DNA of 64,000 nt from Medicago truncatula (lineage: Eukaryota; Streptophyta; Magnoliopsida; Fabales; Fabaceae). The notes beneath the pieces were generated by a model. The model had not been told where the DNA came from. It searched no databases and saw only the letters and a list, made by a program, of their open reading frames with translations. Both the position numbers and the translations under genes were made by a program. Shown here piece after piece: positions 49,299-60,576 of the stretch (position 1 is the first letter of the stretch; each line of letters begins with the position of its first letter). The stretch is from positions 46,029,762 through 46,093,761 of the forward strand of contig NC_053042.1 in assembly GCF_003473485.1 (NCBI RefSeq), read 5' to 3'.

Positions 49299-49902
49299 GG
49301 TCGTTAGGTGATGCTGCAAAAAACAACACAACCAAACCGCTGATGTAAAAAAAAATGGAGAATTGGTTTGGTTGGTTGGGAGAGAAGGAAGCACAATATA
49401 TCTGGGAAAGTTGAAATTGAGGGTTCGTTCGTTAATGGATGGATGCTTAGATTGAATATGAGTCGTATATCTTGCTTTCCTTGAGGACGAGGATTTCCAC
49501 TTCCATGCCACATTGATGAAAAAAGAAATAATGTTTGTTTAATTATTTGGTTTAATTGCACTTTAGTCCATAGTTTCTCAATTATACGATTTCGACCCGA
49601 ATTTCAATTAACTAATTTTGGCTTTTAGCATCTCAAATATTTGATTTTCAACATCCTATCTTTATTTTTGGAATTTTGAATAAAGGATGGTCAAAGCTAG
49701 GAGCTAAATTAGAGATCAAGGGTTAAGACCAAACACCAATACAGTCAACTAATAATAAAAGACTAATTTGAGTCGGACAATGCTTATAAACAATTAAACT
49801 AAAACCTGAATTAATACTTATGTTGACTGAAGCATCTGCACAAGCGTTAGACTCACGAAAGGAATGAAAAATTTTAATCTCCTAATCTGAATCCAAAAAA
49901 TT
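49299..49902. other. ARA6 upstream region
   Basis: 5' UTR and promoter of ARA6 on the minus strand, to about 49550. From 49550 to about 49800 there is a MITE-like piece starting TTTAATTGCACTTTAGTCC and ending near AACAATTAAACTAAAAC. No gene is visible. Confidence 0.4.
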
Positions 49903-50803
49903 GAGTAAATAGGTAATTATCCCACGAAATTGTAAGTTTCGTCAATTACCCCCCTGAAATTAACAAAACTTCAATTACCCCTTAAAATTGCACAACGTTA
50001 ATCAATTTACCCCCTCTGAACCCTGCATATGCTGGAGCTCTAGTGCACCGGATTGCCCTCTTATAATCAGATCAGGAACATAATTTTTTGGGATACTGGT
50101 CATATGGGCATTTGCTGAAAAACTTATATGTACTTTTCAAATCAATGCCTTATGTAGGATGACTTTTTATCTTTTTAGCAACCTCTTAGACCATTGCCTA
50201 GATCTCACATCAGCCAACTTATTGTTTAAGACAAAAAATATCATGTTTGTTCCTAATTGACCGAGAATATCATAAATATTTTCCATGCATTTCTTGATTC
50301 AAGTTGTTACTACACTTATGCCTTGATTCATGTTCCTACACTTGACAAGTTTATCATACATCTGCGGGGTTTTTTCCCCAGCCCATACTTGCTGAACTGA
50401 GTAAAGAACTCAAAGGAATAAAGGTTTATCTTTGGTTTTAAGCTTTTTTTTTAAGGTTTCTTGCTACTAACTCTTTCAGTACTGGTGCAACCTTTCAATC
50501 CTTCGTTCCTTATTATGTAGACATTATTACATTGTTGTAAAATCTCATTAGATGACAATGTTTTCTAGAGTTAAAAACCCCATTCAAATTATAAATAACT
50601 TTTGAGTCAAAGATAAGAAAAAATAATATAAATTTTTAAGTTCGAGGGCATTTTGCAAAACGTCATGTTGACTAATAGAAGAATTTGACGGATGGGGTAA
50701 ATTGATTAACATTGTACAATTTCAGGGGTAATTGAAGTTTTGTTAATGTCAGTGGGTAATTGACGAAAGGTTCATTTTCGAGGGGATAATTGTCTATTTA
50801 CTC
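49903..50803. mobile_element. Second copy of the long-armed foldback family, rearranged
   Basis: The left end GAGTAAATAGGTAATTAT continues with the same TTTCGTCAATTACCCCCCTG block as the element at 30899-31675, but this arm stops near 50015. The right arm, from about 50620, is longer (AATATAAATTTTTAAG, GCATTTTGCAAAACGTCATG, ATTTGACGGATGGGGTAAAT) and ends CTATTTACTC. The centre, about 600 bp, is unrelated to that of the first copy; it is either captured or inserted DNA. Confidence 0.8.
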
Positions 50804-50846
50804 GCAAAAACATTATGATAAATTGAAGAAGTCTCATCATACTTCC

Positions 50847-50965
50847 TCATTTACCACAATTCACCAAAGCTTCAGAATCAACATGTAACTTGACTGCCTT
50901 GAAATCTCTATCACTTGCCAACCTTAAACCTTTGGAAACGTCAATGTCTTTTGTATGAACCACCA
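50847..50965 (-). pseudogene. Possible RNase H-domain fragment of a LINE
   Basis: On the minus strand the words GLRLASDRDFKAVKLHVDSE and ALVNC read like the RNase H domain that some plant LINEs carry at the end of ORF2. The fragment is about 35 residues and is followed by a stop. It lies 44 bp outside the foldback element. Short, so only tentative. Confidence 0.45.
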
Positions 50966-51861
50966 AGAACAGGAAAAATAATGAGTAAGAATATGGAAAA
51001 ATTAAAAAAGAAAGCAGACAAAGAAATGTTGGAAATAACAAAACCTAACGTTTTTTAACGATGGAGATAGTAACAAATTGTGTTTGTAATCGTGGGAGAA
51101 GTCAAAGCCTCGTTAAATAAAAATCTCATGCTGTTATAATTTGCCAAAATTTGTGCGCTGGGCCATGAAATTAAAAAAAAAAAGGACAAAATAGGAGGGT
51201 TAGAATCGCTCAATTGAAATTAGGGAATTCAAAACCGTATAATTAAAAGAATAAGGGGTCATAATCACTCAATTGAAGGGATTCACAAATCACTTCAAAA
51301 AAAAAAAAATTCCTGGTTTATGTGTAACCTCCTTGTTTTTTGAAGAAAAAATCGATAAAAATAATTTTAATAACTTTTCATTTTAGTGTAAAAAATGATA
51401 TATATATTTTTTTAAATTCTAAAGAAAAGCATCCTAAGAGAATCTATTATAAACTAATTTGTGATTGGAGACCTAATTTTTTTAAATTGTGGATTTTTTT
51501 TAGGGATATAAATTGTGGACTTAATGATAGGGAATTTGTAGTCTAATTACATATTTTAATTGAACATTTTTCCATTAATACTTCATTTAGAAGTTCAATT
51601 GAATTTATGATATAAATTTAAATTCAAATTTATAAACATATAAATCAAATTTTGAAAGTGTAAACTTAATAATATACAATAAAGTAAAATAAAAAAAACA
51701 ATAGACGATCACGTCAATGCCCGTTGGGGCTAGTAACTATAATTATTTTTTAAAATAGTTAAATTATAGTTCAAAAATAATTAAATATGAAAAACATTAT
51801 TGATAAATTTAAAGGTAAATTGATTAAATTTAAATTAGAAATTAGTTAAAGAAAATGAGAA
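50966..51861. other. AT-rich intergenic DNA
   Basis: Contains repeated wording of the AATCGCTCAATTGAA type (51205 and 51260) from a degraded MITE. Near 51717-51735 GCCCGTTGGGGCTAG resembles a Helitron end but is too weak to call. No gene is visible. Confidence 0.35.
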
Positions 51862-52955
51862 TGTTTGGCGGATATATATTACGAGTGGTGATAGGTGAAC
51901 CACCTAATGTGGCAAACCACTCTTGTACGAGTCATATGTGGCATTTTTTATTAATTTCAGTAAGGGTAATTTTGTCCATTCCTACTTTCTTCCTTCACCC
52001 AGCTCTCTCACGTGTTTCTTTCTTTTCTTTCTTCCAACCATTTTTCCTCTCTCTTCTCTCCTTTTCCACACCACCTCCTCCTCCTTTCTCTTATTGACCA
52101 CCGTCTTCCACCACTGGCCGTCACAACCACCACCCTCGTACGCCATATCAGCCTCATATCTCACACCACAACCACTGTCTTATCCTCATATCTGTCCACC
52201 ACCAGGACCGTCTTAACAAATTCATACGCCCGATTTTAATTTTACAAGGGATGCAAAAAAAAAAAAAAATCTGGGCCCCAAAAAAATAAATAAGTTATTT
52301 AAAAAAAAATATTAAAAATCACACTTTTGTGGGTCTTGAACACATGACCTCACACTCATCAAAAAGTGGCCACACCACTAAAGCAATCTATACAAATTGA
52401 ATTAATTTGTTTTTAATAGATATATAACCATTATTTTCGTGGCTTACATATAAAAAAAAAAAAATTGGGCCCCAAAAAATTGGAGGCCCGGTGTCGTCGC
52501 CCAGCCTCGACGGGCTATGGGCCGGCCCTGTCCACCACCACATCTCATACTACAAGAAAAACTGCATTTTGTCCACGGCAACGACAACGGCGAGCTCTGG
52601 CCACATGGAACTGTATCGTGGTGGCCATTGGATGTTGAAACGGAAAATACAAGGAGGAGCACAGAATGAAATAGGAAGGTGGAGGAGAGAACACGAAGGG
52701 GGGAAGAGAACCGGTGGCCGTGAGATAGAGAAAAAGACGTCGGTAGGTGGTGGATGGGGTGAGAGAGGCATGAAGACAGCAGGTGGTGGCCGGATGCCGG
52801 CAGAGACATGGTGGAGAAAGAGGAGAGGAAAAGGGTGAGTGGCTGGGAGTGAGAGTGGGGTTACGTTGCTGTGTTTTTTCCCTTTTTTTTTTTTTTTTGA
52901 GAATGCCACATAAAGGTGGTAGAAAAGAGGTATGGAAAAGGTGTGTCCGCCAAAC
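51862..52955. mobile_element. TIR element with TGTTTGGCGGA ends, carrying a nested hAT
   Basis: The ends TGTTTGGCGGA and TCCGCCAAACA are perfect inverted repeats, and AATGTGGCA-type words near each end also mirror each other. The left half is pyrimidine-rich and the right half purine-rich, so the element is a loose long palindrome. The frames that run through it come from this composition. It is interrupted at 52203-52530 by another element. No target duplication is certain. Confidence 0.7.
52203..52530. mobile_element. Nested hAT-like MITE, 328 bp, 8-bp target duplication
   Basis: Exact 8-bp duplication TCCACCAC on both sides (52195-52202 and 52531-52538). The ends read CAGGACCG and CGGCCCTG, matching in all but one of the first eight bases, as in hAT elements. 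The interior has GGGCCCCAAAAAA twice and a short tRNA-like word (CTTGAACACATGACCTCACA). Confidence 0.85.
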
Positions 52956-53097
52956 ATAATCCTATATTATAGATTGGAAGTAAATATTTTTATTAGATAA
53001 GACAAATTTGTTCATAATAAATATAGAACATTGTGTTCACCATGGTAAGAGCTAGATTGTAAGAATTCAAATTCCTTATACTATTGTATCACTTAGA

Positions 53098-53102
<5 letters not shown>

Positions 53103-53138
<36 letters not shown>
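53103..53138. repeat. (TA)n microsatellite
   Basis: About 18 TA units, followed at once by GGGAGCTGCTAAC. The downstream words around 53206-53228 (AAGGAGTAAGTTAGCAACCT) have an inverted partner at about 56525-56545 (AGGTTGCTAGTTTACTT), on the far side of the Helitron. Confidence 0.9.
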
Positions 53139-53141
<3 letters not shown>

Positions 53142-53488
53142 AGCTGCTAACTTAAAAATACGAAGGAGTAAATTAATAACTTACTCGTATTTAAAACTAT
53201 TATTAAGGAGTAAGTTAGCAACCTACACCCACGTGATTATTTACATTCACTTTTATAATTTTTATCAAATTATTTACACTTACTTTGTTAGTTATTTACA
53301 CCCACTTTCAACATTCCAAAATGATCAACACAAGTTTTTTTTTGATAAACAAACATAAGAAAGTGGATGCAAATTAATAAAATGGGTGATAAATATTTAA
53401 AGAAAGGTTGGTGTAAATTAACAAAGTGAGTGAGTTTTAAATCTTTATACTAACAATTTAGAGTTCTTAGAAATAGCCTAATTCAAAT

Positions 53489-56480
53489 TCCTTTCCTCTA
53501 AGGATGTCCACCTCATCAAAAGCCTACTTGGCATATGTTCCTAAATTTCCTCCTAATTTTTAATACAAGTTTAATAGTTTTAATTATTATTAAAAACCGT
53601 TTTTTATTTAACATTAAATTGTACATAAAGTAAATAGTTGGTTACAATCAGATAATGATTAATATAATTACTGTTTCGATTAAAATTTATATTTTACAAT
53701 AAAAATTTGAACGTTACAAATCAAATAATTATTAATCTAATTAGTATTCAATTAAGATTTATATGTAACATTCAAAATTTGGTTGGTTACAAAATTATAA
53801 TAAATAAACTGAATAAATTATATTTTGAATTTTGGGACGTTACACTAAGGCATTAACTTACTAATTAAAAAATTCATTGTATTAATTAGTTTTTAAGGTT
53901 ATATAATTAATTTTTGTTTGTTACAAAACTATATTACATAATTATTTATAAGATATTATTAAATATTAAATTAAATTTCAAATGTTATGAAGTTAATTTT
54001 TTGTACGTTACATGAAATATAATTTAATCGTTTAATGCACGTTTTATAATATTAAAGACGTTGATAATATTAATTTTAAAACGGTTAAATTGATAATTAA
54101 TTTATATTAACCGTTATGATACTATTTTTCTATATAAATAGTAGAGATTTTGGGTATGAGTACACAACAATCACAAAATATAGTTCTTCGTTTTCTGTTC
54201 TTTGGTGCTCTGATATCTATATTCTAAACTATTTCTATAATTTTTCTATTGCAAAGGAAAATGTCAACGAAACACAACTTCATCTCTAATGTTTCGCCAA
54301 GAAAACAATCGTGGACATTGGTTGTGAAGGTTGTTCGTGCTTGGTTTGGTCAAGACTACAAAAATAAAAAACTACCATTTTCCATGGAGTTGGTTCTAAT
54401 GGATCGAAAGTTACCTTTTTCATATTGTTTTTCTTTTTTGTTTAAATTATAGTGTTCTCATCTTTTTTATCTAGGGTGATCAAATTGGTGCGTCTATACG
54501 AAGAACATTGATCTACAAGTTCAAGAATCAACTCCAAGAGGGAATGGTGTTCACGATTTCCTCATTTAATGTTGCTAGCAACAGTGATTTGTATCGACCA
54601 TCACGCAAAGGATACAAACTGAATTTCACAATCAACACAAAAGTCAAACTATCTATAACTGTTTTGGTCCCAACAAACGTGTATTCGTTTACACCTGCAC
54701 CTGATGTTTTCAATGAATTTTACGACAACAACTACTTAGTTGGTAAGTGACTATAATTTTCTTTATGTAGATTTTTTTAAATATTATTTTTGCTTACAAA
54801 AATAACACAATAATTTATATATTGAATTAATAATGTTTTGTTTAATATGATTCAATTGTACGTTATATTCTTTTAATAATAAATAGTGATTTGATTGATA
54901 TTTTAATGTGTGTTATATATGCAGATGTAATTGGAGTCATGATTGGAGTTGGAGTTGAAAGAGAGTACGAAAGAGATGGTGTAAAAACTAAAATATGAAT
55001 GTCATTGAGTTGGAGTTGAACTCTTTCCTATCTTCCGGTGAATCTCAAAATGCTGTTGTAGCCATTATGTGGACAAAAGTTAAATTGTTTCAAGGTAATA
55101 ATTTATGACTAGCAATTGTGATTGTTTGTTTATACGAATATATATACTTGATTCATATACTTTTGAATCTTAATGATAGGAAAACGAGCATTGTAAAATG
55201 CATTTTCTTCCACTAGAATCACATTCAATCCTGAAATTGGTGAAACAAAGGAACTAAGGAAAAGGTATATATATATTTTTTAATATAACATTTTTTTTCT
55301 TAAGTTATAATATTATTGATTCATACTTTTTATTACAGCTTTCTTAGTGCAAATACAAATTCTCCTGCATCGGGATTGATCCAGTTACCAAATTCATCTT
55401 GCATATCTGTACATGAGGAGTTTCTCTTACTTACTCCTAGGACCACTATTGAGGAGTTGAAGAATGTTAATAAGCTTTTTTTTTTTATTTTTTTATTACA
55501 GGTCTATTTTGGTAAAGTTTGCACACCTTTTGGTATAATGTTATTTTGTATGGTGATGTAGGGCACCTCTTTTATTGTCTTGGGAATTTCAATTTTCAAT
55601 TAAACAAAGCGTTTTTGTTGCATGTATTGACACTTCAATAAAAAAAAAAAAAAACAGTTTCCATATTTTCAATTTACTTTTGTCTTAAACTTTACACAAA
55701 TTCTAAAGTAAATACAAAAATTAAGTTTCACTAAGTGTGAATAATTAGCGATAACCTATTATTTTAAAAATATTGTTTTTGTGTTTTAAACTTATTTTTT
55801 GTTCACAAATATAAAACCAAACATGATTTGTTAATGCTTTTTTTATATTCAAAATTTAACATAAAAATTCATTTTTTTTAATGAAGTACAAAATATACAT
55901 ATATTTATGAGGTAAATTTTATTCAAAAATGTGCTTATTTTCATAAATTAAAAAAATAATGTCAATGAATATTATTTATGAAACCAATAAAAATAATAGA
56001 TGTAACTAAAATTTTGAATTAGGTTTTTTTTATTTATAATTGTGATCGTAGAGATCATTGTGATTAAGTAAAAAATTAATATTTTTATTAAGAGTGAAAA
56101 ATTAAAACATAGGTAATCATATCCATTTGATATATTGAATGACTGACAAACCAAAGCTAATACAAACTCTTACTAATTAGTTAATTTTTTAGAAATATAT
56201 TAATTATTTATAGTGTTTTTATCTTTTGGATTTAATTGTACTTTTGTTGATTATTTTATCACTCACAAAAATAGTCATCTATAAAATTTAACTTTTTGAT
56301 CTCAATAAATGATTATTTATTGTTCAATTTTAAATACGAAGATAAAATATCACATAACGCCAAAATTATGGATGAAAAGAAACAAAAACAATAATATTTA
56401 AAAAATATGTTAAAATTTAAATCATATTAAATTTTTTTAAATAAAATGTATCCCGTGCTTGGCACGGGGCGTTACACTAG
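53489..56480 (+). mobile_element. Helitron carrying a broken RPA-like gene
   Basis: The 3' end is diagnostic: a hairpin CCCGTGC-TTG-GCACGGG (56452-56468) followed 8 nt later by CTAG (56477-56480), with T next, the usual Helitron insertion site. Inside lies an RPA70-like gene, the typical passenger of plant Helitrons. No helicase/Rep gene is present, so it is non-autonomous. The 5' end is uncertain: TCCTTTCCTCTAAGGATG at 53489 fits best; TCCTATATTATAGATTGG at 52960 is an alternative. Confidence 0.75.
54261..55480 (+). pseudogene. Replication protein A 70-kDa-like gene, disrupted
   Basis: The relatives are ssDNA-binding OB-fold proteins (DUF223 N-terminal region). Exon-like blocks: 54261-54406, 54475-54742, from about 54925 onward to 55095, about 55197-55265, and about 55339-55470. 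The first block starts MSTKHNFISNVSP and later blocks have LIYKFKNQLQEG and FTPAPDVFNEFYDNNYLV wording. Damage: the first exon lacks one G at its donor (CGAAAGTTACC), so the correct frame cannot be spliced; the third block stops at a TGA at 55007 and continues in another frame (NVIELELNSF); the fourth is also out of frame. The last block, SVHEEFLLLTPRTTIEELK, is open. It is probably silent. Confidence 0.8.
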
Positions 56481-57187
56481 TATATAACAAAGGTCAGTGG
56501 TTTTTTAGTTAAAATCAAGTGTTTGTAGGTTGCTAGTTTACTTAGTGATTTTAGATTGATGTAAATTAACATCCCTTGTATGCGTATGATCCGTGGACAT
56601 AAACCCTAACTTAATATATGAGCAAAATTAAGCGACACGAGTACAACTTTTTTTTTATAAACGGGTAAAAAATGTATTACTACTTTTTTAAGGGAATATG
56701 TTATTATGATCATGTTCAAAGATAAGTTATTTTTACCCATCAATAATTGCTCTTTTAAAATAGAGAGAAAAAAAAACAAAAATAATTGTTGCTATTGCTA
56801 CTAAAATACAAATACTTATATAGCACATCAATCCAAACTCCAAACAAACAGAAACTTTAACTACAGTGACACACAGTGCAAGAATCAAGATAGTTGTATT
56901 TAAATAATATTTCACAACCGTTTATGTAAAGTGTCGACTGGCATTCAGACAAAATTTGATTTATTTAGGAGTGAGAGTGGTTAATGGTGTTGGATCAAGA
57001 AAGCATGTCTCACACTACATTCTCTAAAAAAATCTCACATTAGACATAACATTAAATATTGAGTAACATATAAGTTATTAGAATACTCATATATCAAATA
57101 TCTTAAACTTTTGAATAAATATGAGATTTTTAAATTCACTTGTATGTGGTTCTTCTTAACCTATGTAATGATCCAAATCCACGGTTG
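56481..57187. other. AT-rich intergenic DNA
   Basis: The first 100 bases hold the inverted partner of 53206-53228, so the Helitron may have inserted into an older MITE. The rest shows no gene or clear repeat. Confidence 0.4.
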
Positions 57188-57195
57188 CTTATCAG

Positions 57196-57720
57196 CAGGC
57201 ATGGCAACAAAATCCATATTCGTGGTTATCCGCCCGAACCAAACTCAATTTGACAAATTTTTTCCATTTTGACTGAGTTTGGGTATGGGTATGAATTTTT
57301 TCCGATCTCAAAACATGGGTATGGGACGAGTAACGGGTATATAGGTACCCACCCCGAACCCATATCCAAACTCATCCCAAATGTAAAAAATTACTTTATG
57401 TTGATATGTTATGTTATTTTGTTTGATAATTGTCATGTTAATAAAAACTATCATTGATATTTAAAGGATCAACTAAATCATTTTGTCTAACAAATGTGAA
57501 AGTGAGCTTATTGTTGGATAATGTATTACAACGTTGCTCATGGGGATGCAAACAAAACTTCTATTTTTTATTAAAAAAATTATTCAATGCGGGGACGGGG
57601 ATGTGATTCAATTTCTCATCCCCGTTGGATATGGGTAGGGTAACGGGTAAGTATATGAGAATCAGGTATGGGAGCGGGGAAGGTAAAACTCGTCCACACC
57701 CTGCCCCATTGCCATGCCTA
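57196..57720. mobile_element. hAT-like non-autonomous element, 525 bp
   Basis: The ends CAGGCATGGCAA and TTGCCATGCCTA are inverted repeats with one mismatch. Flanking octamers CTTATCAG (57188-57195) and CTTATCAA (57721-57728) match at seven of eight positions. GGGTATGGG/CCCATACCC-type words fill the interior in both orientations. It encodes nothing convincing. Confidence 0.8.
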
Positions 57721-57756
57721 CTTATCAAAAGTCACAACAATATATATTTTTTGGTG

Positions 57757-57830
57757 GTGGTTAGGGTTTGAACTCCAGACCTTACATATATTATGCATTG
57801 CCCCTACCAAAGTTAAGCTCACGAGGACAA
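57757..57830 (-). mobile_element. SINE fragment
   Basis: Minus strand: GTGAGCTTAACTTTGGTAGG, then GCAATGCATAATATATG, then GAGTTCAAACCC, with a T run at the plus-strand left side (57746-57751). It is in the same family as the SINE at 34601-34680. Confidence 0.6.
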
Positions 57831-58329
57831 TCGCAGCAATATATAAACGAAGTTTACCCTTTTCATAAGGGCCGTGTTAGACAAATCCAATCCAAATCCA
57901 AATTCACTTAAATTCAATAACGTTGATGCCGCAATAACCCTAGAAGCCCCCAAAGGTCCAAACACAGAATAAAACTAAGATGTTTCATGTTTCGTCTTGT
58001 CACAACATGTACACAAAAAATTTCCTGAATTAATCTATGGTAAACCATTGTTACGTACGTGTATAGCTTTGAGAGGAGTAACCTTTCGTTTTCGTCTGCA
58101 GTACAAAAACTCCAAAACAACAGTACGAATGTTTCCCACATACATCATCATGTTTATAAATAGATGAACATTTTCCATCCATCACCAAAAACCATTTGAA
58201 AACATGCCCTTCAATCTTCTTTTATAATAATTTGATTCCCTCTCAGCTTTCAACTATATATCACTCTTATTTATAGGCAGTACTTTTGTTTAATTAAAGT
58301 ACTAGCTATAGTAGCAAGAAAACATTAAG

Positions 58330-58331
<2 letters not shown>
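57831..58331. other. Upstream region of the RTFL/DVL gene
   Basis: Presumed promoter and leader of the small peptide gene at 58377. No TATA box can be singled out because of the (TA)n tract that follows. No other gene is visible. Confidence 0.35.

Positions 58332-58365
<34 letters not shown>
58332..58365. repeat. (TA)n microsatellite in the leader of the RTFL/DVL gene
   Basis: About 17 TA units ending 11 bp before the start codon of the small peptide gene. Its length is likely to vary between plants. Confidence 0.9.
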
Positions 58366-58368
<3 letters not shown>

Positions 58369-58376
58369 AGAGATCA

Positions 58377-58526
58377 ATGATGCAAGAAGAGAAGCAGTAC
58401 AGAATTTATGGAGGTTCTAGATCGTTGAGGCGGAGATGCAGTGGGGCGATGAAGGAGCACAGAGCCAGGTTCTATATTCTCCGGCAGTGTATCATAATGC
58501 TTGTTTGTTGGAAAGATTATGAATGA
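58377..58526 (+). CDS. RTFL/DVL (ROTUNDIFOLIA-like/DEVIL) small peptide, 49 aa
   Basis: Members of this plant-only family are short membrane-associated peptides; overexpression changes cell proliferation along organ axes and alters leaf and fruit shape. The single exon of 49 codons runs from ATG 58377 (a second ATG follows at once) to TGA 58526. Residues 17-46 are the conserved RTF domain: a basic RRRC start, then KEHRARFYILRQCIIMLVCW. The central RARFYI and the final CW are the family's most conserved points, and the hydrophobic IIMLV run fits the membrane-associated part. It is shorter than most members because the variable N-terminal part is only 16 residues. A (TA)n tract precedes it. I cannot say which member it is. 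Confidence 0.88.
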   Translation: MMQEEKQYRIYGGSRSLRRRCSGAMKEHRARFYILRQCIIMLVCWKDYE

Positions 58527-59606
58527 CCCCTTGCTTGGAGTTGAAGGAAATTATATTACCGAGGGAAAATATGCTCATAAATTTTTATTTTTTTTATTAT
58601 TATGTTAAGTCCATAAAGTTTTAATTAAAAAGTAGACAGCCTCTAATATGTATATCTACTAGATATATTTTTTATTTTAGGAAGTCTACTACGATTTTTT
58701 TTTGTAGAAATTAGTGTTTGTATAGTATTAAAAAAAAATCTAGAGAATTTAATCTTAAAGTTAAACTACTTCAAGTTATGGTCATGCACTCATATCCCCC
58801 TCTCTTTGTCTTATCTTTTGTATAAGCAAATTTTAGGTTGTTGGTGTATTAATAGGTAAGGGAAATGTTTGATAACCGCCGCTTTCTAGCTTAATTAATA
58901 CATATGCTATTAACATATAATTGTTAATTAGTATTTGGAGATATTTAAATTATTTGAAGTTTTTTAGACATGTGGATAGAATAATTATTTGTTCATGTGA
59001 TTATATATAAGTTGGTAGGGAATGTCACGTTGCATACGCAAGGATTAAAGTTCAAACTCTAAATTCTCCACTTATTCATTTTAAGAGGTAAATTTTTAGT
59101 CTTTAAGTTAAGTTACTTGACAAAAAAAGAATAATGATTTTTTATATTGAGCCATTAAATTAACCTGTCAATAAATGTAATTACATTCTTGATGAACTTA
59201 AAAAATTAATCTAATCCAAAAACATTTCAATAATTTGTTAGTAGATCGTAGTTTAGAGATCTATCATAGTTTTTTTATAAAAAAGAAAAAATAAGTAACC
59301 AATTATGAATTATTTTGACAAGTTTAGTGAATCAATTTTAAAAAAAGAAGTATATTTAAAATTTTCAAATAGTTGAAGGACAAATTGACTAATAAAAAAA
59401 AATTCTTGTCTATAGATGAAGATGTACTTACCACAAAAATTCTTGAATTAAAAGGTTCCGCATTCAAATTTGGACGAAAATACCAACTTAAAATTGCTGA
59501 TATTATCAGTTGAATTATACTATACAAAACCTGTTAGTTTTAAGTCTAGCTATATACCCTCACACACGGTTACAGGCCAATCCACAAGTGAGGTGAGCAA
59601 AGGACT
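58527..59606. other. RTFL 3' UTR and intergenic DNA
   Basis: 3' UTR for a few hundred bases, then AT-rich DNA. A tRNA-like SINE trace (AAGTTGGTAGGGAATGTCAC, then AAAGTTCAAACTC) is at about 59009-59060. No gene is visible. Confidence 0.4.
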
Positions 59607-60576
59607 TTTTTTTTTTTTTTTTAATCGGCAAATATTATTAACCAACAAGTCCGTGCAAGAAGCACTAATAAGCTCGGGTGAAAAAAAAAATACAAACAAC
59701 GGGAAATCGGTTGCCATTAAAACACCGACTCGAACAAAAACCCCTTAAAAACCACCCCTAAACAAAGGAAACAACCCAATAGAGTAATGACACAAGCATA
59801 TACTTATGACAAAACCACAACATAATTCTCAACCACATCGATATGGCCAAATCACAATGAAGAAAGATATGTAGCGAAGTTTCCTCCATCCTTGCACACA
59901 CCGCACACAAAGAGGATTTTTCATGGGGTAGCACATGTCGCAAGACAAGATTAACCTTAAAAGGAATTCGATTAAGAAAAACCTTCCAACCAAAAGCTAC
60001 TACCTTAGAAGGTGCCGGAATTTTCCAAAGACATTTAAAAACACCTTTTTCATCCTCCCGCCACCTATCTTCGCTCAACAGTACCTCTTCCAAACTAAGA
60101 TAAGCCGACTTCACCGTGAAAACTCCCGAATCTTCCAAACCCCACCTCCAAACATCCGCTTCTTGAGACCACACCATCCCTTCCAAGTTATGTCTAAGAC
60201 TTAAAAGTAGCACCTCCTCCCACACAAAAGGTTTCTTCTCCAAAGAAATTTCCACCCCGGACCTACCTCCGAAATCTCCCTCATTTCCCCTACCAAAGCC
60301 TCCTTTTGATTTGAAACCGAAAAAAGCCTTAGGTACTTTAAACGGAAGCATTTATCTCCTCTCCACCTATCATTCCAAAAACTTGTAGCCAACCCGTTTC
60401 CCACCTTTCTCTTTACCACCGAGTTAAACCAATCGAGGCCACCGTAGTCTCCTAGTTTTACTACTTCCTTCCACCAAAGAGACGCGTATCTCGGCCACAC
60501 CAAGTTACTCCCATCCAACAAACTTGAGACACCCTCCCCATACTTCTTTACTAAAACTCTTTTCCACAATGCTTCT
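59607..60576 (-). pseudogene. LINE 3' end with zf-RVT domain and poly(A), cut by an LTR retrotransposon
   Basis: Minus-strand reading: first the pre-domain block (60201-60569, VGNGLATSFWNDRWRGDK, then LKYLRLFSVSNQKEAL), then the zf-RVT domain (59758-60200) with WKIPAPSKVVAFGWKVFLNR, a CAVC pair and LHIFLHCDLA. At least one frameshift separates the two blocks. The T run at 59608-59623 is the poly(A) tail. The 5' side ends abruptly at 60576, where the LTR begins; the remainder of the LINE may lie beyond the LTR element. The fragment at 1085-1440 belongs to the same family. Confidence 0.88.

Noticed and set aside
51715-51740. GCCCGTTGGGGCTAGT as a second Helitron 3' end
   Set aside because: The stem is short and imperfect and no matching 5' end or interior was found, unlike the clear end at 56452-56480.
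52444-52957. Overlapping open frames on both strands with Pro/Ser or Gly/Arg bias
   Set aside because: They lie across the boundary of two nested transposons and reflect purine/pyrimidine strand bias.
59000-59110. Possible tRNA gene (AAGTTGGTAGGG, then AGTTCAAACTC)
   Set aside because: No acceptor or anticodon stem can be formed; it is better explained as a decayed SINE.
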